From Plantibacter flavus (lineage in GTDB: Bacteria; Actinomycetota; Actinomycetes; Actinomycetales; Microbacteriaceae), in NCBI RefSeq assembly GCF_002024505.1, contig NZ_CP019402.1, positions 2,914,001-2,978,000 of the forward strand: a stretch of DNA of 64,000 nt, read 5' to 3'. Below the pieces are notes generated by a model, which had not been told where the DNA came from, ran no database searches, and saw nothing but the letters and a program-made list of their open reading frames with translations. A program made the position numbers and the translations under genes. This document shows positions 33,081 to 42,019 of the stretch, one piece after another. The first letter of the stretch is position 1. Each line of letters starts with the position of its first letter.

Positions 33081-34259
33081 TCACAGCGCGATCGCGCGAC
33101 CCTCCTCGTGGGAGCGGATCGCCGCACGATAGATGTCGTGGGTGAGCGCCGCCTCCTCGGGGCGCGCCGCCCCGAACCGATCGCCGAGGGAGCCGTGCCG
33201 CTCGGCGAGGAACACGGCCCACATCTGGAGGATCGTGTCGGAGAACCCGGACTCGAAGTTCGGGCCGGTCACCGTCGGCCACACCGACTGGCTGCCCGCG
33301 TCGAGCTGCTGCCACACCTGCTCCCGACCGCCACCCGGGATGTCCCGCACCGCGAACACCTCGACGAGCTTCGGGTTCTTCGTGCTGAACCGGACCCCGC
33401 CGTCGAGACCGATCGCCTCGAACTCCCACGTGTTCTTCTGCCCGGGATCGATGCGCTTCGTCTCGGTCGTCAGTGGGAAACGGACGCCGTCGTGGGTCGC
33501 CCAGCTGTGCAGCACCGCGTTGTCCCAGGTGTCGCACGGCACGAGCGAACCGTCGGGGCCCGGACGCTCGGTGACGATGTTCTGCAGCACCCCGTACACG
33601 CTCTCGGGTGCCCAGCCGAGCCGCAGCGGCACGTGCCAGGTGTGCATCCCGAGGTCGTTCATCACGCCGGCCTCACCGCAGAACTGCGTCTGGCGCTTCC
33701 AGTTGATCTGCTTGCCCCGATCGATGTCGCTCGAGTGCAGGAAACTGTTGCGCGCCTCGACGATCGTGCCGAGCGCCCCGGACCGCACATAGTCGATCGC
33801 CAGCTGCGCTCCCGGGAAGAACGGCATCTCACTCGAACACCGGACGAAACTCTCCGGGTGCTCGGCCATCGCCGCGAGGACGGACTGCGCGGCCGCCGCG
33901 TCGATCCCGAAGGGCTTCTCCGCCAGCAGGCCCTTCCCGGCGCGGATGACGTCCGTGTAGATCTGCTCGTGCAGGTCGTGACGCACGGCCACGTAGACGA
34001 CGTCGACTGACGGGTCGGCGAGCAGCTCGTGGTAGTCCGTGGTCTTCGTGACGACCGTGTCGATCTCGTCGAACCAGTCGAGCGCCGCCGGGTTGATGTC
34101 GCAGACGGCCGTCAGTCGCGGTCGCACCGGGTGGTCGATGAGCGCCGGCCAGCGCTGGATGGCGGCTGCGATCTCGCGCCCCATGAGTCCGCCGCCGATG
34201 ATCGCGACGTCGACGCGCTCCGCCGTCGCCCGGTCGGCCGTCACCTGGTCGGCGCTCAT
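33081..34259 (-). CDS. Gfo/Idh/MocA-family NAD(P)-dependent sugar oxidoreductase
   Basis: 392 residues. Rossmann start DVAIIGGGLMGREIAAAI, VVYVAVRHDLH, and the family signature LLAEKPFGID with the catalytic Lys of EKP. C-terminal alpha/beta domain with EARNSFLHSS and NDLGMHTWHVPLRLG (His pair near the active site). Family members oxidise inositol, glucose-type sugars or their derivatives, or catalyse redox steps of sugar epimerisation. Its ATG overlaps the stop of the DhnA-type aldolase gene by 4 bp, so the two are coupled. Ligand unknown. Confidence 0.88.
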   Translation of the reverse strand: MSADQVTADRATAERVDVAIIGGGLMGREIAAAIQRWPALIDHPVRPRLTAVCDINPAALDWFDEIDTVVTKTTDYHELLADPSVDVVYVAVRHDLHEQIYTDVIRAGKGLLAEKPFGIDAAAAQSVLAAMAEHPESFVRCSSEMPFFPGAQLAIDYVRSGALGTIVEARNSFLHSSDIDRGKQINWKRQTQFCGEAGVMNDLGMHTWHVPLRLGWAPESVYGVLQNIVTERPGPDGSLVPCDTWDNAVLHSWATHDGVRFPLTTETKRIDPGQKNTWEFEAIGLDGGVRFSTKNPKLVEVFAVRDIPGGGREQVWQQLDAGSQSVWPTVTGPNFESGFSDTILQMWAVFLAERHGSLGDRFGAARPEEAALTHDIYRAAIRSHEEGRAIAL

Positions 34260-35098
34260 GCGCGAGCCGCCTCGAGGATCGCGAGGCCGGCATCGGCGTC
34301 GGCGCCGTCGTGCAGCACCGCCATGAGTGCCGCGGTGATGGCCGCCGGGTGCTCGTGCTGGATGATGTTGCGGCCGTAGACGATGCCGCTGACCCCGGCG
34401 TCGAGGACGGCGACCGTGCGCTCCAGCAGGGTCCGATCGTCGACGCGACCGCCGCCACGGACGAGGACGGGGACGTCTCCGGCGACCTGCACGACGCGCG
34501 CGTACTCGGTGATGTCGCTACTCGGATCGGCCTTGATGAGGTCGGCGCCGAGTTCGACCGCCTGGCGCACGAGGGTGACGATCTTCTCGATGTCGCCGTC
34601 GACCTGGTACCCGCCGGCCGTCGTGTTGTCCTGCATGACGAGGGGTTCGATCATGAGCGGCATCCCGTACCGGGTCGCCTCGCGGCGCAGGGCCATGATC
34701 GAGCGGATGTTCGCCTCACGGACCTCGGGGTGCTCCGGGATCTGCATGAGGTTGACGCACACGGCGACGGCGTCCAGCCGGACGGCCTCCTCGATCGCGT
34801 GCGGCACGTGGTGGCTGTAGAGGATCGAGTCGAGGGGGTTGCCGTAGACGTTCGCGACGTCCGTCCGGAGGACGAGCGCCGGCTTGTCCTTACCGGGGAC
34901 CTGCTGCAGGAGACGGGCCTGCCCGAGGGTCAGCTGGACGGCGTCCGGGCCCGCGGCGACGAGCGTGCGGACGACCTCGCCCATGTCCTCGATGCCGGTG
35001 ATGAACGAACGCTCGCCGAAGAACCCGTGGTCGACGGCGACGTCGAGCGCGCGACCGGATCGGGCGTTGAAGAGACGATTGAGGCGGTACAGCGACAT
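34256..35098 (-). CDS. Class I DhnA/LsrF-type aldolase
   Basis: 280 residues. Begins MSLYRLNRLFNARSGRALDV with AVDHGFFG near residue 25, as in archaeal-type FBP aldolase (DhnA/FbaB) and LsrF. Schiff-base Lys in GADLIKADPSSD, then VPVLVRGGGRVDDRTLL (phosphate binding) and GVSGIVYGRNIIQHEHP. Would cleave a phosphorylated sugar or thiolyse a dione phosphate. AGGAG precedes the ATG. It reads away from the PfkB kinase gene across a LacI palindrome, suggesting kinase-aldolase cooperation. Confidence 0.87.
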   Translation of the reverse strand: MSLYRLNRLFNARSGRALDVAVDHGFFGERSFITGIEDMGEVVRTLVAAGPDAVQLTLGQARLLQQVPGKDKPALVLRTDVANVYGNPLDSILYSHHVPHAIEEAVRLDAVAVCVNLMQIPEHPEVREANIRSIMALRREATRYGMPLMIEPLVMQDNTTAGGYQVDGDIEKIVTLVRQAVELGADLIKADPSSDITEYARVVQVAGDVPVLVRGGGRVDDRTLLERTVAVLDAGVSGIVYGRNIIQHEHPAAITAALMAVLHDGADADAGLAILEAARA

Positions 35099-35167
35099 TG
35101 CGGCGGCTCCTGATCGTGACGGGGAGGGTTTCCGAATCGTCCCTCGGTGTGTCACAGTAGTGGCCTG

Positions 35168-35181
35168 AGACAACGTTGTCT
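35168..35181. promoter_or_regulatory. LacI palindrome in the divergent aldolase/PfkB region
   Basis: AGACAACGTTGTCT, a perfect 14-bp palindrome whose core equals the 24813-24824 site. It is the only such site in the 124-bp divergent region and connects these two operons to the LacI at 23537-24598. The adjacent LacI at 36325 is a second candidate binder. Confidence 0.78.
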
Positions 35182-35222
35182 AGCTTGCGTCGGGTCAGCC
35201 CGGGGCGAAGAACGGAGGGTCC

Positions 35223-36299
35223 ATGGGCGAGATCGTCGTCGCCGGTCACATCTGCGTCGACCTGTCGCCGGGGCTGAGCGCGAGCGCACGCATCGATCCG
35301 GGCGCCCTCATCGACACCGGCCCGCTCCGCATCTCCCTCGGTGGCTGCGTCGCGAACACCGGTCTCGCCCTCGCCGATCTCGGGAGTACGGTCCGCCTGC
35401 ACGCGACCGTCGGCGACGACGAGCTCGGCGCGATCGTCGCCTCACGCATTGCGGCGCACGACCGGCTCCACCCGGCGCTCGAGGTCACCGACCGGGCCGC
35501 GACCTCCTACAGCGTCGTCGTCGAGCCCGCCGGCCTCGACCGGACCTTCTGGCACCACACGGGCGCGAACGAGGTGTTCACCGGCGAGCACCTGGCCGTC
35601 GGCGACGCGGACCTGGTCCACCTCGGCTATCCCCCGCTGCTCCCCGGGGTCGTCGCCGACGACGCGGCGCCCCTCGCGACGCTGCTCGAACGGATCCACC
35701 GACACGGCGCCACCACGTCCATGGACCTCGCCGTCGTCGACCCCACGAGCGCCGTCGGCCATCTGGACTGGGAGGCGATCCTCCGGCGCACCCTGCCGCT
35801 GACCGACGTCGTGAGTCCGAGCGTCGACGACCTGCGTTCGGCGCTCGGCACGCTCCGCCTCCCGGCCGGGACCAGCGCATCACCGCTGGCCCTAGCGGCG
35901 GCGTTCGCGGACCTCCTGCTCGCCTGGGGCGCCGGCGTCGTGGCGATCTCGGCCGGCGAGGACGGTCTGCTCCTCCGGGCCGCCGGCGTCGACCGCCTGC
36001 GACTGAGCGGACGGATGCTCGCACCGCTCGCCGAGGCCTGGGCCGACGTCGACCTCGTCGCGCCGCCCGTCGCCGCACCCGCGTTCGTGTCGACCAACGG
36101 CGCCGGGGACGCGTCGACCGCCGGCCTGCTGTTCGCGATGTCACGCGGTGCAGCACCGGCGGAAGCGGCCGAGCTCGCGGGCGCGAGTGCCGCTGCGACG
36201 ATCGCGGGACGCCGGCCGACGGCGGCTGAGATCACCCGACTGCGCCCCGGACTCAACGGCCTCTTCGCTGCCGCGGGCGCGGGCGAGCCGGTCGTGTGA
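35223..36299 (+). CDS. PfkB-family (ribokinase-like) sugar kinase
   Basis: 358 residues. N-terminal VVAGHICVDLSPGL, di-glycine SLGGCVANTGLALADLG, VGDDELGAIV, mid-domain SMDLAVVDP and late FVSTNGAGDASTAGLLFA with the catalytic GAGD. Length exceeds typical ribokinases (300-310) by about 50, mostly in the region LAAAFADLLLAWGAGVVAIS to FVSTNGAGD. Likely phosphorylates a monosaccharide or deoxy sugar. First gene of a plus-strand pair with LacI. GGAGGG lies 5 nt before the ATG. Confidence 0.87.
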   Translation: MGEIVVAGHICVDLSPGLSASARIDPGALIDTGPLRISLGGCVANTGLALADLGSTVRLHATVGDDELGAIVASRIAAHDRLHPALEVTDRAATSYSVVVEPAGLDRTFWHHTGANEVFTGEHLAVGDADLVHLGYPPLLPGVVADDAAPLATLLERIHRHGATTSMDLAVVDPTSAVGHLDWEAILRRTLPLTDVVSPSVDDLRSALGTLRLPAGTSASPLALAAAFADLLLAWGAGVVAISAGEDGLLLRAAGVDRLRLSGRMLAPLAEAWADVDLVAPPVAAPAFVSTNGAGDASTAGLLFAMSRGAAPAEAAELAGASAAATIAGRRPTAAEITRLRPGLNGLFAAAGAGEPVV

Positions 36300-36324
36300 C
36301 CCCCCATACGCCAGGATGGTGAGC

Positions 36325-37347
36325 ATGCGCAGCTCCCGACCCCCGACCATGAACGACGTCGCCGCGGCGGCCGGGGTCGGGCTGAAGACGGTGTCACGGT
36401 ATGTGAACGGCGCGACGAACATCAACCAGGAGCTGTCGGAACGGATCGGCGCGGCGATCGAGGCCCTCGGCTACCGGCACAACCTGGCGGCCGCGAGCAT
36501 CCGGCCCGGACGGTCGAGCAAGGTCATCGGGCTCATCATCAGCGACCTGGCGAACCCCTACTACTCGGTGCTGGCACGCTCGGTGGAGCGCGTGTGCACG
36601 GAACACGGCTACCTGCTGATGTCGGCGAGCTCCGAGGAGGACGCCGACCGGCACCGCCTCCTCGTCGACCGGCTCGTCGCGCAGCGCGTGGACGGCCTCG
36701 TCGTCGTGCCGCCACGCCAAGCGACGACGGCCTGGGCCACGAGCACGATCGTGCACGTCCCGATGGTGCTCGTCGACCGACCGACCGGGCCACTCGAGTC
36801 GGTCGAGGCGCACACGGTGCTCGCCGACAACGCGGGCGGAGCGACCCGGGCGACCGCGGCCATGCTCGCCGCGGGCGCACGACGGGTCGCGTTCCTCGGC
36901 GACTCACTCGAGTTGTACACGATGCGCGAGCGACTGGCCGGCTACCACCGGGCGCTCGCCAAGGCCGACCTCGGCGGCGCGGCGGGGACGGGCCCGATCG
37001 AGCCGATCGTCTCCGACGGCGCCCACTCCGTCGAGGACGCTGCGGCGGTCGTGACGGGGTTCCTGGCGACGGGCGAGGTGGACGCCGTGTTCGCCGCGAA
37101 CAACCGGGCCGCGATCGGGGCGGTACAGGCGTTCGCGACGGCCGGGCGACGGCTTCCGCTCGTCGGGTTCGACGACTTCGAGGCGGCACCGCTCGTGTCG
37201 CCACCGGTGTCCGTGGTGGCGCAGGACGTGGCGCTCATGGGCCGCGTGGCGGCGGAGACCCTCCTGGCACTGATCGCCGGCGAGGCGGGCCCGCCCGTGA
37301 CCCACACACTGGACGTGCGTCTGGAGCTGCGCGGGTCCGAGCGCTGA
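36325..37347 (+). CDS. LacI-family transcriptional regulator
   Basis: 340 residues. HTH MNDVAAAAGVGLKTVSRYVN, then AAASIRPGRSSKVIGLIISD and effector motifs VLVDRPTGPLESV, VFAANNRAAIGA, PLVGFDDFEAAPLV. Its recognition helix (LKTVSRYVNGATNI) differs from the other LacI proteins here, so a distinct operator is expected. Start ATG at 36325; ATG at 36316 in the same frame would add three residues. It lies 25 bp after the PfkB kinase and probably controls that operon. No matching palindrome is visible immediately upstream. Confidence 0.91.
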   Translation: MRSSRPPTMNDVAAAAGVGLKTVSRYVNGATNINQELSERIGAAIEALGYRHNLAAASIRPGRSSKVIGLIISDLANPYYSVLARSVERVCTEHGYLLMSASSEEDADRHRLLVDRLVAQRVDGLVVVPPRQATTAWATSTIVHVPMVLVDRPTGPLESVEAHTVLADNAGGATRATAAMLAAGARRVAFLGDSLELYTMRERLAGYHRALAKADLGGAAGTGPIEPIVSDGAHSVEDAAAVVTGFLATGEVDAVFAANNRAAIGAVQAFATAGRRLPLVGFDDFEAAPLVSPPVSVVAQDVALMGRVAAETLLALIAGEAGPPVTHTLDVRLELRGSER

Positions 37348-37350
37348 CGC

Positions 37351-37400
37351 ACTTCGACAGGCTCAGAGACCGGAAGGGGTGCTCAGGGACCGGAAGGGTA
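37351..37400. repeat. Interspersed repeat between convergent LacI and GH3 genes
   Basis: ACTTCGACAGGCTCAGAGAC at 37351-37370, a copy of the CCTTCGACAGGCTCAGGGACC repeat, followed by GACCGGAAGGGG and the partial second copy GCTCAGGGACCGGAAGGG at 37382-37399. It fills the gap and extends into the last codons of the GH3 gene, whose stop is at 37383. Confidence 0.7.
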
Positions 37401-39155
37401 CGTGAGGCCGTGGCCGAAGCGGAAGAGCGGGTCCTCGGTGTCGTAGGGGACGTCGGACCGACTCGCCTCGACGGCCGCCATCGAGCGCGGCAGGTCGAAC
37501 GGCAGCCGGCCCTCCGGCAGCGCCTGACCGAAGACGACGTCGAGGAACGCCGCGTCACTGCCGCCGAAGCTCGCGACGAGCGCCGCGACCGCGTCCACCA
37601 CCCCGGTGAGGATCGCCGGTCGGTCGAGGTGCATGTCGAGCACGGTCGGCACCGCGAGCGCGAGCGCCCGCAACCGCTCGACCTCGTCGGCCGGGATGTC
37701 GAGCGAGCCGGCGTGGAACATGGCCTCGAAGCCGCCGGGCCGCGGTTCGTACGGCGTCTGCATGCGCACGAGGGCGACGTCCGCCGAAGCCGGATCCGCG
37801 ACGACCTCGCCGTACGCGGCGGCGACCTCGGGATCGACGCCCTCCACATACAACCGCGGACGCGGCGAGCGCACCGGCAGCGTCTCCTCCACGTTCGTCA
37901 GGACGGTGAACGCGTGGCGCTGTGCGGCCTCGCCGGCGGCGACGAAGTCCGCGCGCCCGACGATGCCGCTCGCGGCGCCCGCGTCGACGTACGGCTGCTC
38001 GAAGAGCCCGAGCACGAACTTCTCGCGCAGCAGTCGACGCACCGAGGCGTCGATGCGATCCTCGGTGATGCGCCCCTGTTCGACGAGTTCGACGACGAGC
38101 TCGGGTCGGGCCTCGCCACCGAACTGGTCGCAACCGGCCTGCAGGATGCGCTCGACCCGGGACAGCTCGTCCAGGTGCTCCAGGCCCCAGGCCCGCGCGG
38201 GCATGTCCTGCCCCATGATCGACGTGTCGGTGACGAGTCCCCAGTCGGTGCAGACGATGCCTGCGAACCCGAGCTCCTCGCGGAGGAGCCCGGTGATGAT
38301 CCCGTGGTTGAAGGCGAACGCGACCTCCTCGTGCTCGGTCCCGACGGGCATCCCGTAATACGGCATCATCTGCGCGGCACCGGCGGCGATCGCGGCGCGG
38401 AACGGGATGAGGTGGTAGTCGAAGTTGTCGCCGGGGTACACCTGTTCGCGCCCGTAGGCGAAGTGCGGGTCCTCCCCGTCGAGCTGTGGCCCACCGCCGG
38501 GGAAGTGCTTCGTCATCGTGGAGACCGACTGCGGCCCGAGTTCGGCGCCCTGGAAGCCTCGGATGTAGCCCGCGACGAGTTCGGCACTGAGCTCGGCGTC
38601 CTCACCGAAGGTGCCGCCGATGCGCGACCAGCGCGGTTCGGTCGCGAGGTCGACCTGCGGGTGGAGCGCCAGCCGGATCCCGACGGCGAGATACTCCTGC
38701 CTCACGGTGTCGGCGAACGCCTCGACGAGGTCGGCCGATCCGATCGCCGCGAGGCCGAGCGTCTCGGGCCACTGCGAGAACGCGCCGGCACGGGCCGCCG
38801 TCCCCACGTTGTCGGTGAAGTGGTTGCGCGGGTCGGTCGACAGCGTGACGGGGATGCCGAGTCGCGTGCGCGAGGCGCGCTCCTGCAGGGCGTTGGTCCA
38901 CTCGGCGAGGGCCGTCGTGTCGGGCGCGGTGCCGAGGACGTTGAAGTGGGACATGAGCTGCTCGCCGATCATGTGCTCGCCGCTCGCGAGTCCCATGTGC
39001 GGGTTCGCCTCGTCGATGGGGCCCGGGGCGATCATCGTCTGGAAGAGCATGCCGGCCTTCTCGGCGACGGTCATCCGTCCGAGGAGGTCCTCCACCCGGT
39101 CCTCCACCGGCAGGCTCGCGTCGCGGTAGGGCAGCGCCGGTTCATGCTCGCTCAT
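37383..39155 (-). CDS. Glycoside hydrolase family 3 protein (beta-glucosidase/xylosidase-like)
   Basis: 590 residues, no signal peptide, so cytoplasmic. GH3 N-terminal barrel with TMTKHFPGGG (Lys216, His217) and the nucleophile Asp304 in GIVCTDWGL. The C-terminal domain ends in LPEGRLPFDLPRS and LFRFGHGLTYPSG. Shorter than three-domain GH3 enzymes because the fibronectin-like domain is absent. Hydrolyses imported beta-linked oligosaccharides or glycosides. ATG at 39155 chosen; a GTG at 39200 would add 15 Pro-rich residues. The last residues lie in an interspersed repeat. Confidence 0.9.
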   Translation of the reverse strand: MSEHEPALPYRDASLPVEDRVEDLLGRMTVAEKAGMLFQTMIAPGPIDEANPHMGLASGEHMIGEQLMSHFNVLGTAPDTTALAEWTNALQERASRTRLGIPVTLSTDPRNHFTDNVGTAARAGAFSQWPETLGLAAIGSADLVEAFADTVRQEYLAVGIRLALHPQVDLATEPRWSRIGGTFGEDAELSAELVAGYIRGFQGAELGPQSVSTMTKHFPGGGPQLDGEDPHFAYGREQVYPGDNFDYHLIPFRAAIAAGAAQMMPYYGMPVGTEHEEVAFAFNHGIITGLLREELGFAGIVCTDWGLVTDTSIMGQDMPARAWGLEHLDELSRVERILQAGCDQFGGEARPELVVELVEQGRITEDRIDASVRRLLREKFVLGLFEQPYVDAGAASGIVGRADFVAAGEAAQRHAFTVLTNVEETLPVRSPRPRLYVEGVDPEVAAAYGEVVADPASADVALVRMQTPYEPRPGGFEAMFHAGSLDIPADEVERLRALALAVPTVLDMHLDRPAILTGVVDAVAALVASFGGSDAAFLDVVFGQALPEGRLPFDLPRSMAAVEASRSDVPYDTEDPLFRFGHGLTYPSGP

Positions 39156-39291
39156 GGGTGGTCCGTTTCTCGTCGGTGAGTGGGGCGGCGTCGGGATCAC
39201 CCGGGCTCAGGCGAGCCGGAAGCGAAAACCGAACTCCATTCGGGAACGGAGTGTGACTCCAGTATGCCCGCTGACGAGGATCACGCAAGAC

Positions 39292-40245
39292 TCAGCCGGC
39301 GTGGTTCCCCACGGCGCGCAGCCCGTCGGCCAGCCAGTCCAGCGACGGGGAGACGCCGGGTGCGACCGGATGGCGATTGAGGTGGCCATGGAGGACGCCC
39401 GGCTCGAGCCGACTACGGACGGGTGCACCGGCCGCCTCCGACGCCGCGACGAGCAGCTCCCCCGACGGCCGGAGGTCGTCGAACTCCGAGAGCAGGACCG
39501 ACAGCGGCGGGCGGTCCGGGGTCACGGGGACGATTCCCGGCAGGGCGAGCTCGGGCACGTCGTCGAGTCGACCGACGTAGTTCTCGACCATCCAGTCGAT
39601 CGACTCGGTCGGGAACCGCATGAAGTCCGGGAGGACCGCCATCTCGGCCAGGACGTCCGACGGCAAGGCGGGCACGACCGCGTGCAGGAACGGGTAGGCC
39701 AGCAGCACGGCGTCCGCACGACGATCGCTGCGGAGTGAGGCGGCGAGCGCGAGGGCCGCTCCGGCGCTGGCCCCACCGATGGCCGTCCGCGCACCGGGAA
39801 CGGTCGACCGCTCATCGTCGAGCTGCTCCCAGACCGCGAGCACGTCGTCGAGCGGCACCGGGTATCGCGTCGTGCCGTCCGCCAGGCGGTAGTCGACGGA
39901 GACGACCTCGGCAGCCGATCGCGCCGCCACTTCGGCGCTCACGACGTGCGCCTCCGGCCAGTCGAGCGTCCCCGACGCGAAGCCGCCGCCGTGCACCCAG
40001 AGGAGCGCGACGCCACTGGGATCGGCCGGGACGTAGCGTCGGATCGGGACCGCACCGTGCGGACCGTCGATGACCTCGTCGGTGATCACCACATCACTCG
40101 GCGGGCTCCACGGCCCGTCGTCGCCGTACGCGATGAGTCGTTCTTGGAACGCCTCGTCGAGCGCTCCGCCGGCGGCGGCGCGATCGGCGTTGGAGAACCC
40201 GTCGAAGAGGCTCAGGCGGTCGCGGTAGTACGGATCGAGTGACAT
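39292..40245 (-). CDS. Alpha/beta hydrolase fold-3 (hormone-sensitive lipase family) esterase
   Basis: 317 residues. Oxyanion-hole motif WVHGGGFASGT, nucleophile elbow IGGASAGAALALA (GxSxG), Asp in LLSEFDDLRPSG and His in GVLHGHLN. These form the Ser-Asp-His triad typical of HSL-type esterases. No signal peptide. Acts on small acyl esters; a role in deacetylating sugars or xenobiotics is possible. It lies 136 bp upstream of the GH3 gene on the same strand, so co-transcription is uncertain. Confidence 0.86.
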   Translation of the reverse strand: MSLDPYYRDRLSLFDGFSNADRAAAGGALDEAFQERLIAYGDDGPWSPPSDVVITDEVIDGPHGAVPIRRYVPADPSGVALLWVHGGGFASGTLDWPEAHVVSAEVAARSAAEVVSVDYRLADGTTRYPVPLDDVLAVWEQLDDERSTVPGARTAIGGASAGAALALAASLRSDRRADAVLLAYPFLHAVVPALPSDVLAEMAVLPDFMRFPTESIDWMVENYVGRLDDVPELALPGIVPVTPDRPPLSVLLSEFDDLRPSGELLVAASEAAGAPVRSRLEPGVLHGHLNRHPVAPGVSPSLDWLADGLRAVGNHAG

Positions 40246-40285
40246 GCGCCGAGCCTACCCAGCCGACTCGGTCGACTCGGTCGGC

Positions 40286-40651
40286 TCAGACCGCGACGCC
40301 GCCGACGCGCTGGAGGTAGACGTCGATGGCGTCCCGGCTCTCCTGGATGCAGCCGAGCTTCGCATCCAGTCGCTCGCGATGCTCGAGCAACCGCTCCAGC
40401 ACCTCCGCCGAGGGCGTCACCTGGTAGATCGTGTCGTCGTCCTCGAAGCAGGGCAGGACCTGGAGGATGAGCGCGGTCGGCATGCCGACGGCGATCAGCT
40501 CGCGGATGCGCTGCACCTTCGCGACGAGGTGGTCCCCGTACTCGCGGTACCCGTTCGGGCAGCGGGTCGGGCGCAGCAACCCCTGTTCCTCGTAGTACCG
40601 GAGCAGCCGCGGCGTGCTCCCGGTGGCCGCCGCCAGTTCGCCGATGCGCAT
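40286..40651 (-). CDS. MerR-family regulator
   Basis: 121 residues. N-terminal winged helix MRIGELAAATGSTPRLLRYY and CPNGYREYGDHLVAKVQRI, then dimerisation helix. Only two cysteines (TRCPNGY, LPCFEDD), not in a metal-site pattern, so a small organic inducer is likelier than a metal. Divergent from an MFS efflux gene across a palindrome at 40738-40755, the standard arrangement for drug-responsive MerR proteins. Confidence 0.9.
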   Translation of the reverse strand: MRIGELAAATGSTPRLLRYYEEQGLLRPTRCPNGYREYGDHLVAKVQRIRELIAVGMPTALILQVLPCFEDDDTIYQVTPSAEVLERLLEHRERLDAKLGCIQESRDAIDVYLQRVGGVAV

Positions 40652-40732
40652 GCAAGACCCCTTCGACCGAGTTGTGTCCTCATGCAGCAGCGGCCGGCGC
40701 AGGACGGATATTCCCGGAGCATCCTCGTCGGC

Positions 40733-40755
40733 TTGACCCTGCCACCAGTGGCAGG
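40733..40755 (+). promoter_or_regulatory. MerR-type operator/promoter of the MFS gene
   Basis: -35 TTGACC (40733-40738) directly followed by the near-perfect dyad CCTGCCACCAGTGGCAGG (40738-40755; 8-bp arms, CA centre). A palindrome placed between -35 and -10 is the hallmark of MerR-activated promoters. The -10 is not clear. With the ATG at 40773, the mRNA would be almost leaderless. Confidence 0.7.
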
Positions 40756-40772
40756 CCGGGAGACTCACCGAC

Positions 40773-41969
40773 ATGACCACCGACAGCGTGCGCACGGCAC
40801 GATCCACGACCCCTCCAACCACCCGAACCCGCTCTCCCCTCACGACCGCGCTGCTCCTCGCCGCCGTCGGATTCGTGACGCTCCTCACCGAGGTGCTCCC
40901 GGCCGGGGTCCTCCCCGCGATGGCCGCCGACCTGGGCGTGTCGGAGTCGATCGCGGGCCAGAGCGTCGCCGTCTTCGCACTCGGCTGTATCGTCGCCGCG
41001 ATCCCGATCAGCCGTGCGCTCGCGAGACTCGACCGCCGGACGGTCGTGCTGCTCGCCCTGATCGTCTCGGCGCTCGCGAACGCCGGCACGGCCGTCGCGC
41101 CCGACCTGCTCACGCATCTCGCGACCCGGTTCGTCGCGGGGCTCGTGGCCGGCGTCGTCTGGGCGATGCTCCCGGGGTACACGCGCGGGTTCACCACCCC
41201 GGAGCGGTTCGGCTCCACACTCGGCATCGTGCTGTCAGGTGCCACGCTCGGCTTCGCGCTCGGCGTCCCGGCCGGCGCGGTCCTCGGTGAGGGGTTCGGT
41301 TGGCGCACGGTGTTCGGGATCGTCGCCGCCGCCACCGCGCTCCTCGGCGTCATCGCGGTCGTCGTCGCTCCCCGCGTGGCAGGCAGCGCCCCCGGGCGTT
41401 CGACACGCATGGGTGCGGCGCTCCGCATCCCCGCGGTCGTCACGATCCTCGTGGCCCTCGCCGTCTGCATCATCGGCCAGAACATCGCGTACACCTACCT
41501 CGCACCGGTCCTGTCCGCCCGCGGCACGCCCGTGCCGCTCGGGGTGCTCCTCGCCACCTTCGGTGTGGCGTCGGTCGTCGGGACCCTCGGCGCCGGACGG
41601 CTGGCGAACCTGCGCCTCGGGACGACCATCCTCACGGCCGCCCTCCTCGGGACCGTCGGCCTCGCCGTCGTGGCCTGGGATCCCCCGGTCGTCGTCCTCC
41701 TCATCGCAGCGGCAGGCTGGGGGCTCGCCTTCGGCGCCTACTCCGTGCTCTTCCAGGTGGCGATCGCGCGGGTCGCCGGGAACGCCGCGGACGCGGCCCA
41801 GTCGGCGCTCGTCACGGTGTGGAACTGCTCGATCGCCACCGGCGGGGCGGTCGGTGGGGTCATCCTCGGCACCTGGGGTGCGTCCCTGCTCCTCCCGGCT
41901 GCGGCCGCGCTGACCATCGTCGCCATCCCCCTCTGCGCCGTGATCGCACGCGCCGTCCGCCGCGGGTGA
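40773..41969 (+). CDS. MFS transporter, DHA1-type efflux
   Basis: 398 residues, 12 predicted helices. Motif LPAMAADLGVSESIAGQSVA in the first helices, LDRRTVVLL loop and RFVAGLVAGVVWAMLPGY-type helix of the arabinose/chloramphenicol efflux (AraJ/Cml) subgroup. An N-terminal Thr/Arg-rich segment of ~20 residues precedes helix 1. Likely exports a sugar or small hydrophobic drug under control of the divergent MerR. Confidence 0.88.
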   Translation: MTTDSVRTARSTTPPTTRTRSPLTTALLLAAVGFVTLLTEVLPAGVLPAMAADLGVSESIAGQSVAVFALGCIVAAIPISRALARLDRRTVVLLALIVSALANAGTAVAPDLLTHLATRFVAGLVAGVVWAMLPGYTRGFTTPERFGSTLGIVLSGATLGFALGVPAGAVLGEGFGWRTVFGIVAAATALLGVIAVVVAPRVAGSAPGRSTRMGAALRIPAVVTILVALAVCIIGQNIAYTYLAPVLSARGTPVPLGVLLATFGVASVVGTLGAGRLANLRLGTTILTAALLGTVGLAVVAWDPPVVVLLIAAAGWGLAFGAYSVLFQVAIARVAGNAADAAQSALVTVWNCSIATGGAVGGVILGTWGASLLLPAAAALTIVAIPLCAVIARAVRRG

Positions 41970-42019
41970 ACGACGGAGGACCCGGCACGCCGCAGCCGGG
42001 TCCTCCTAGACTCGATGCG

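Noticed and set aside
39229..39243. CCGAACTCCATTCGG dyad upstream of the GH3 gene as an operator.
   Set aside because: Only 5-bp arms, no second copy and no adjacent regulator; could be chance.
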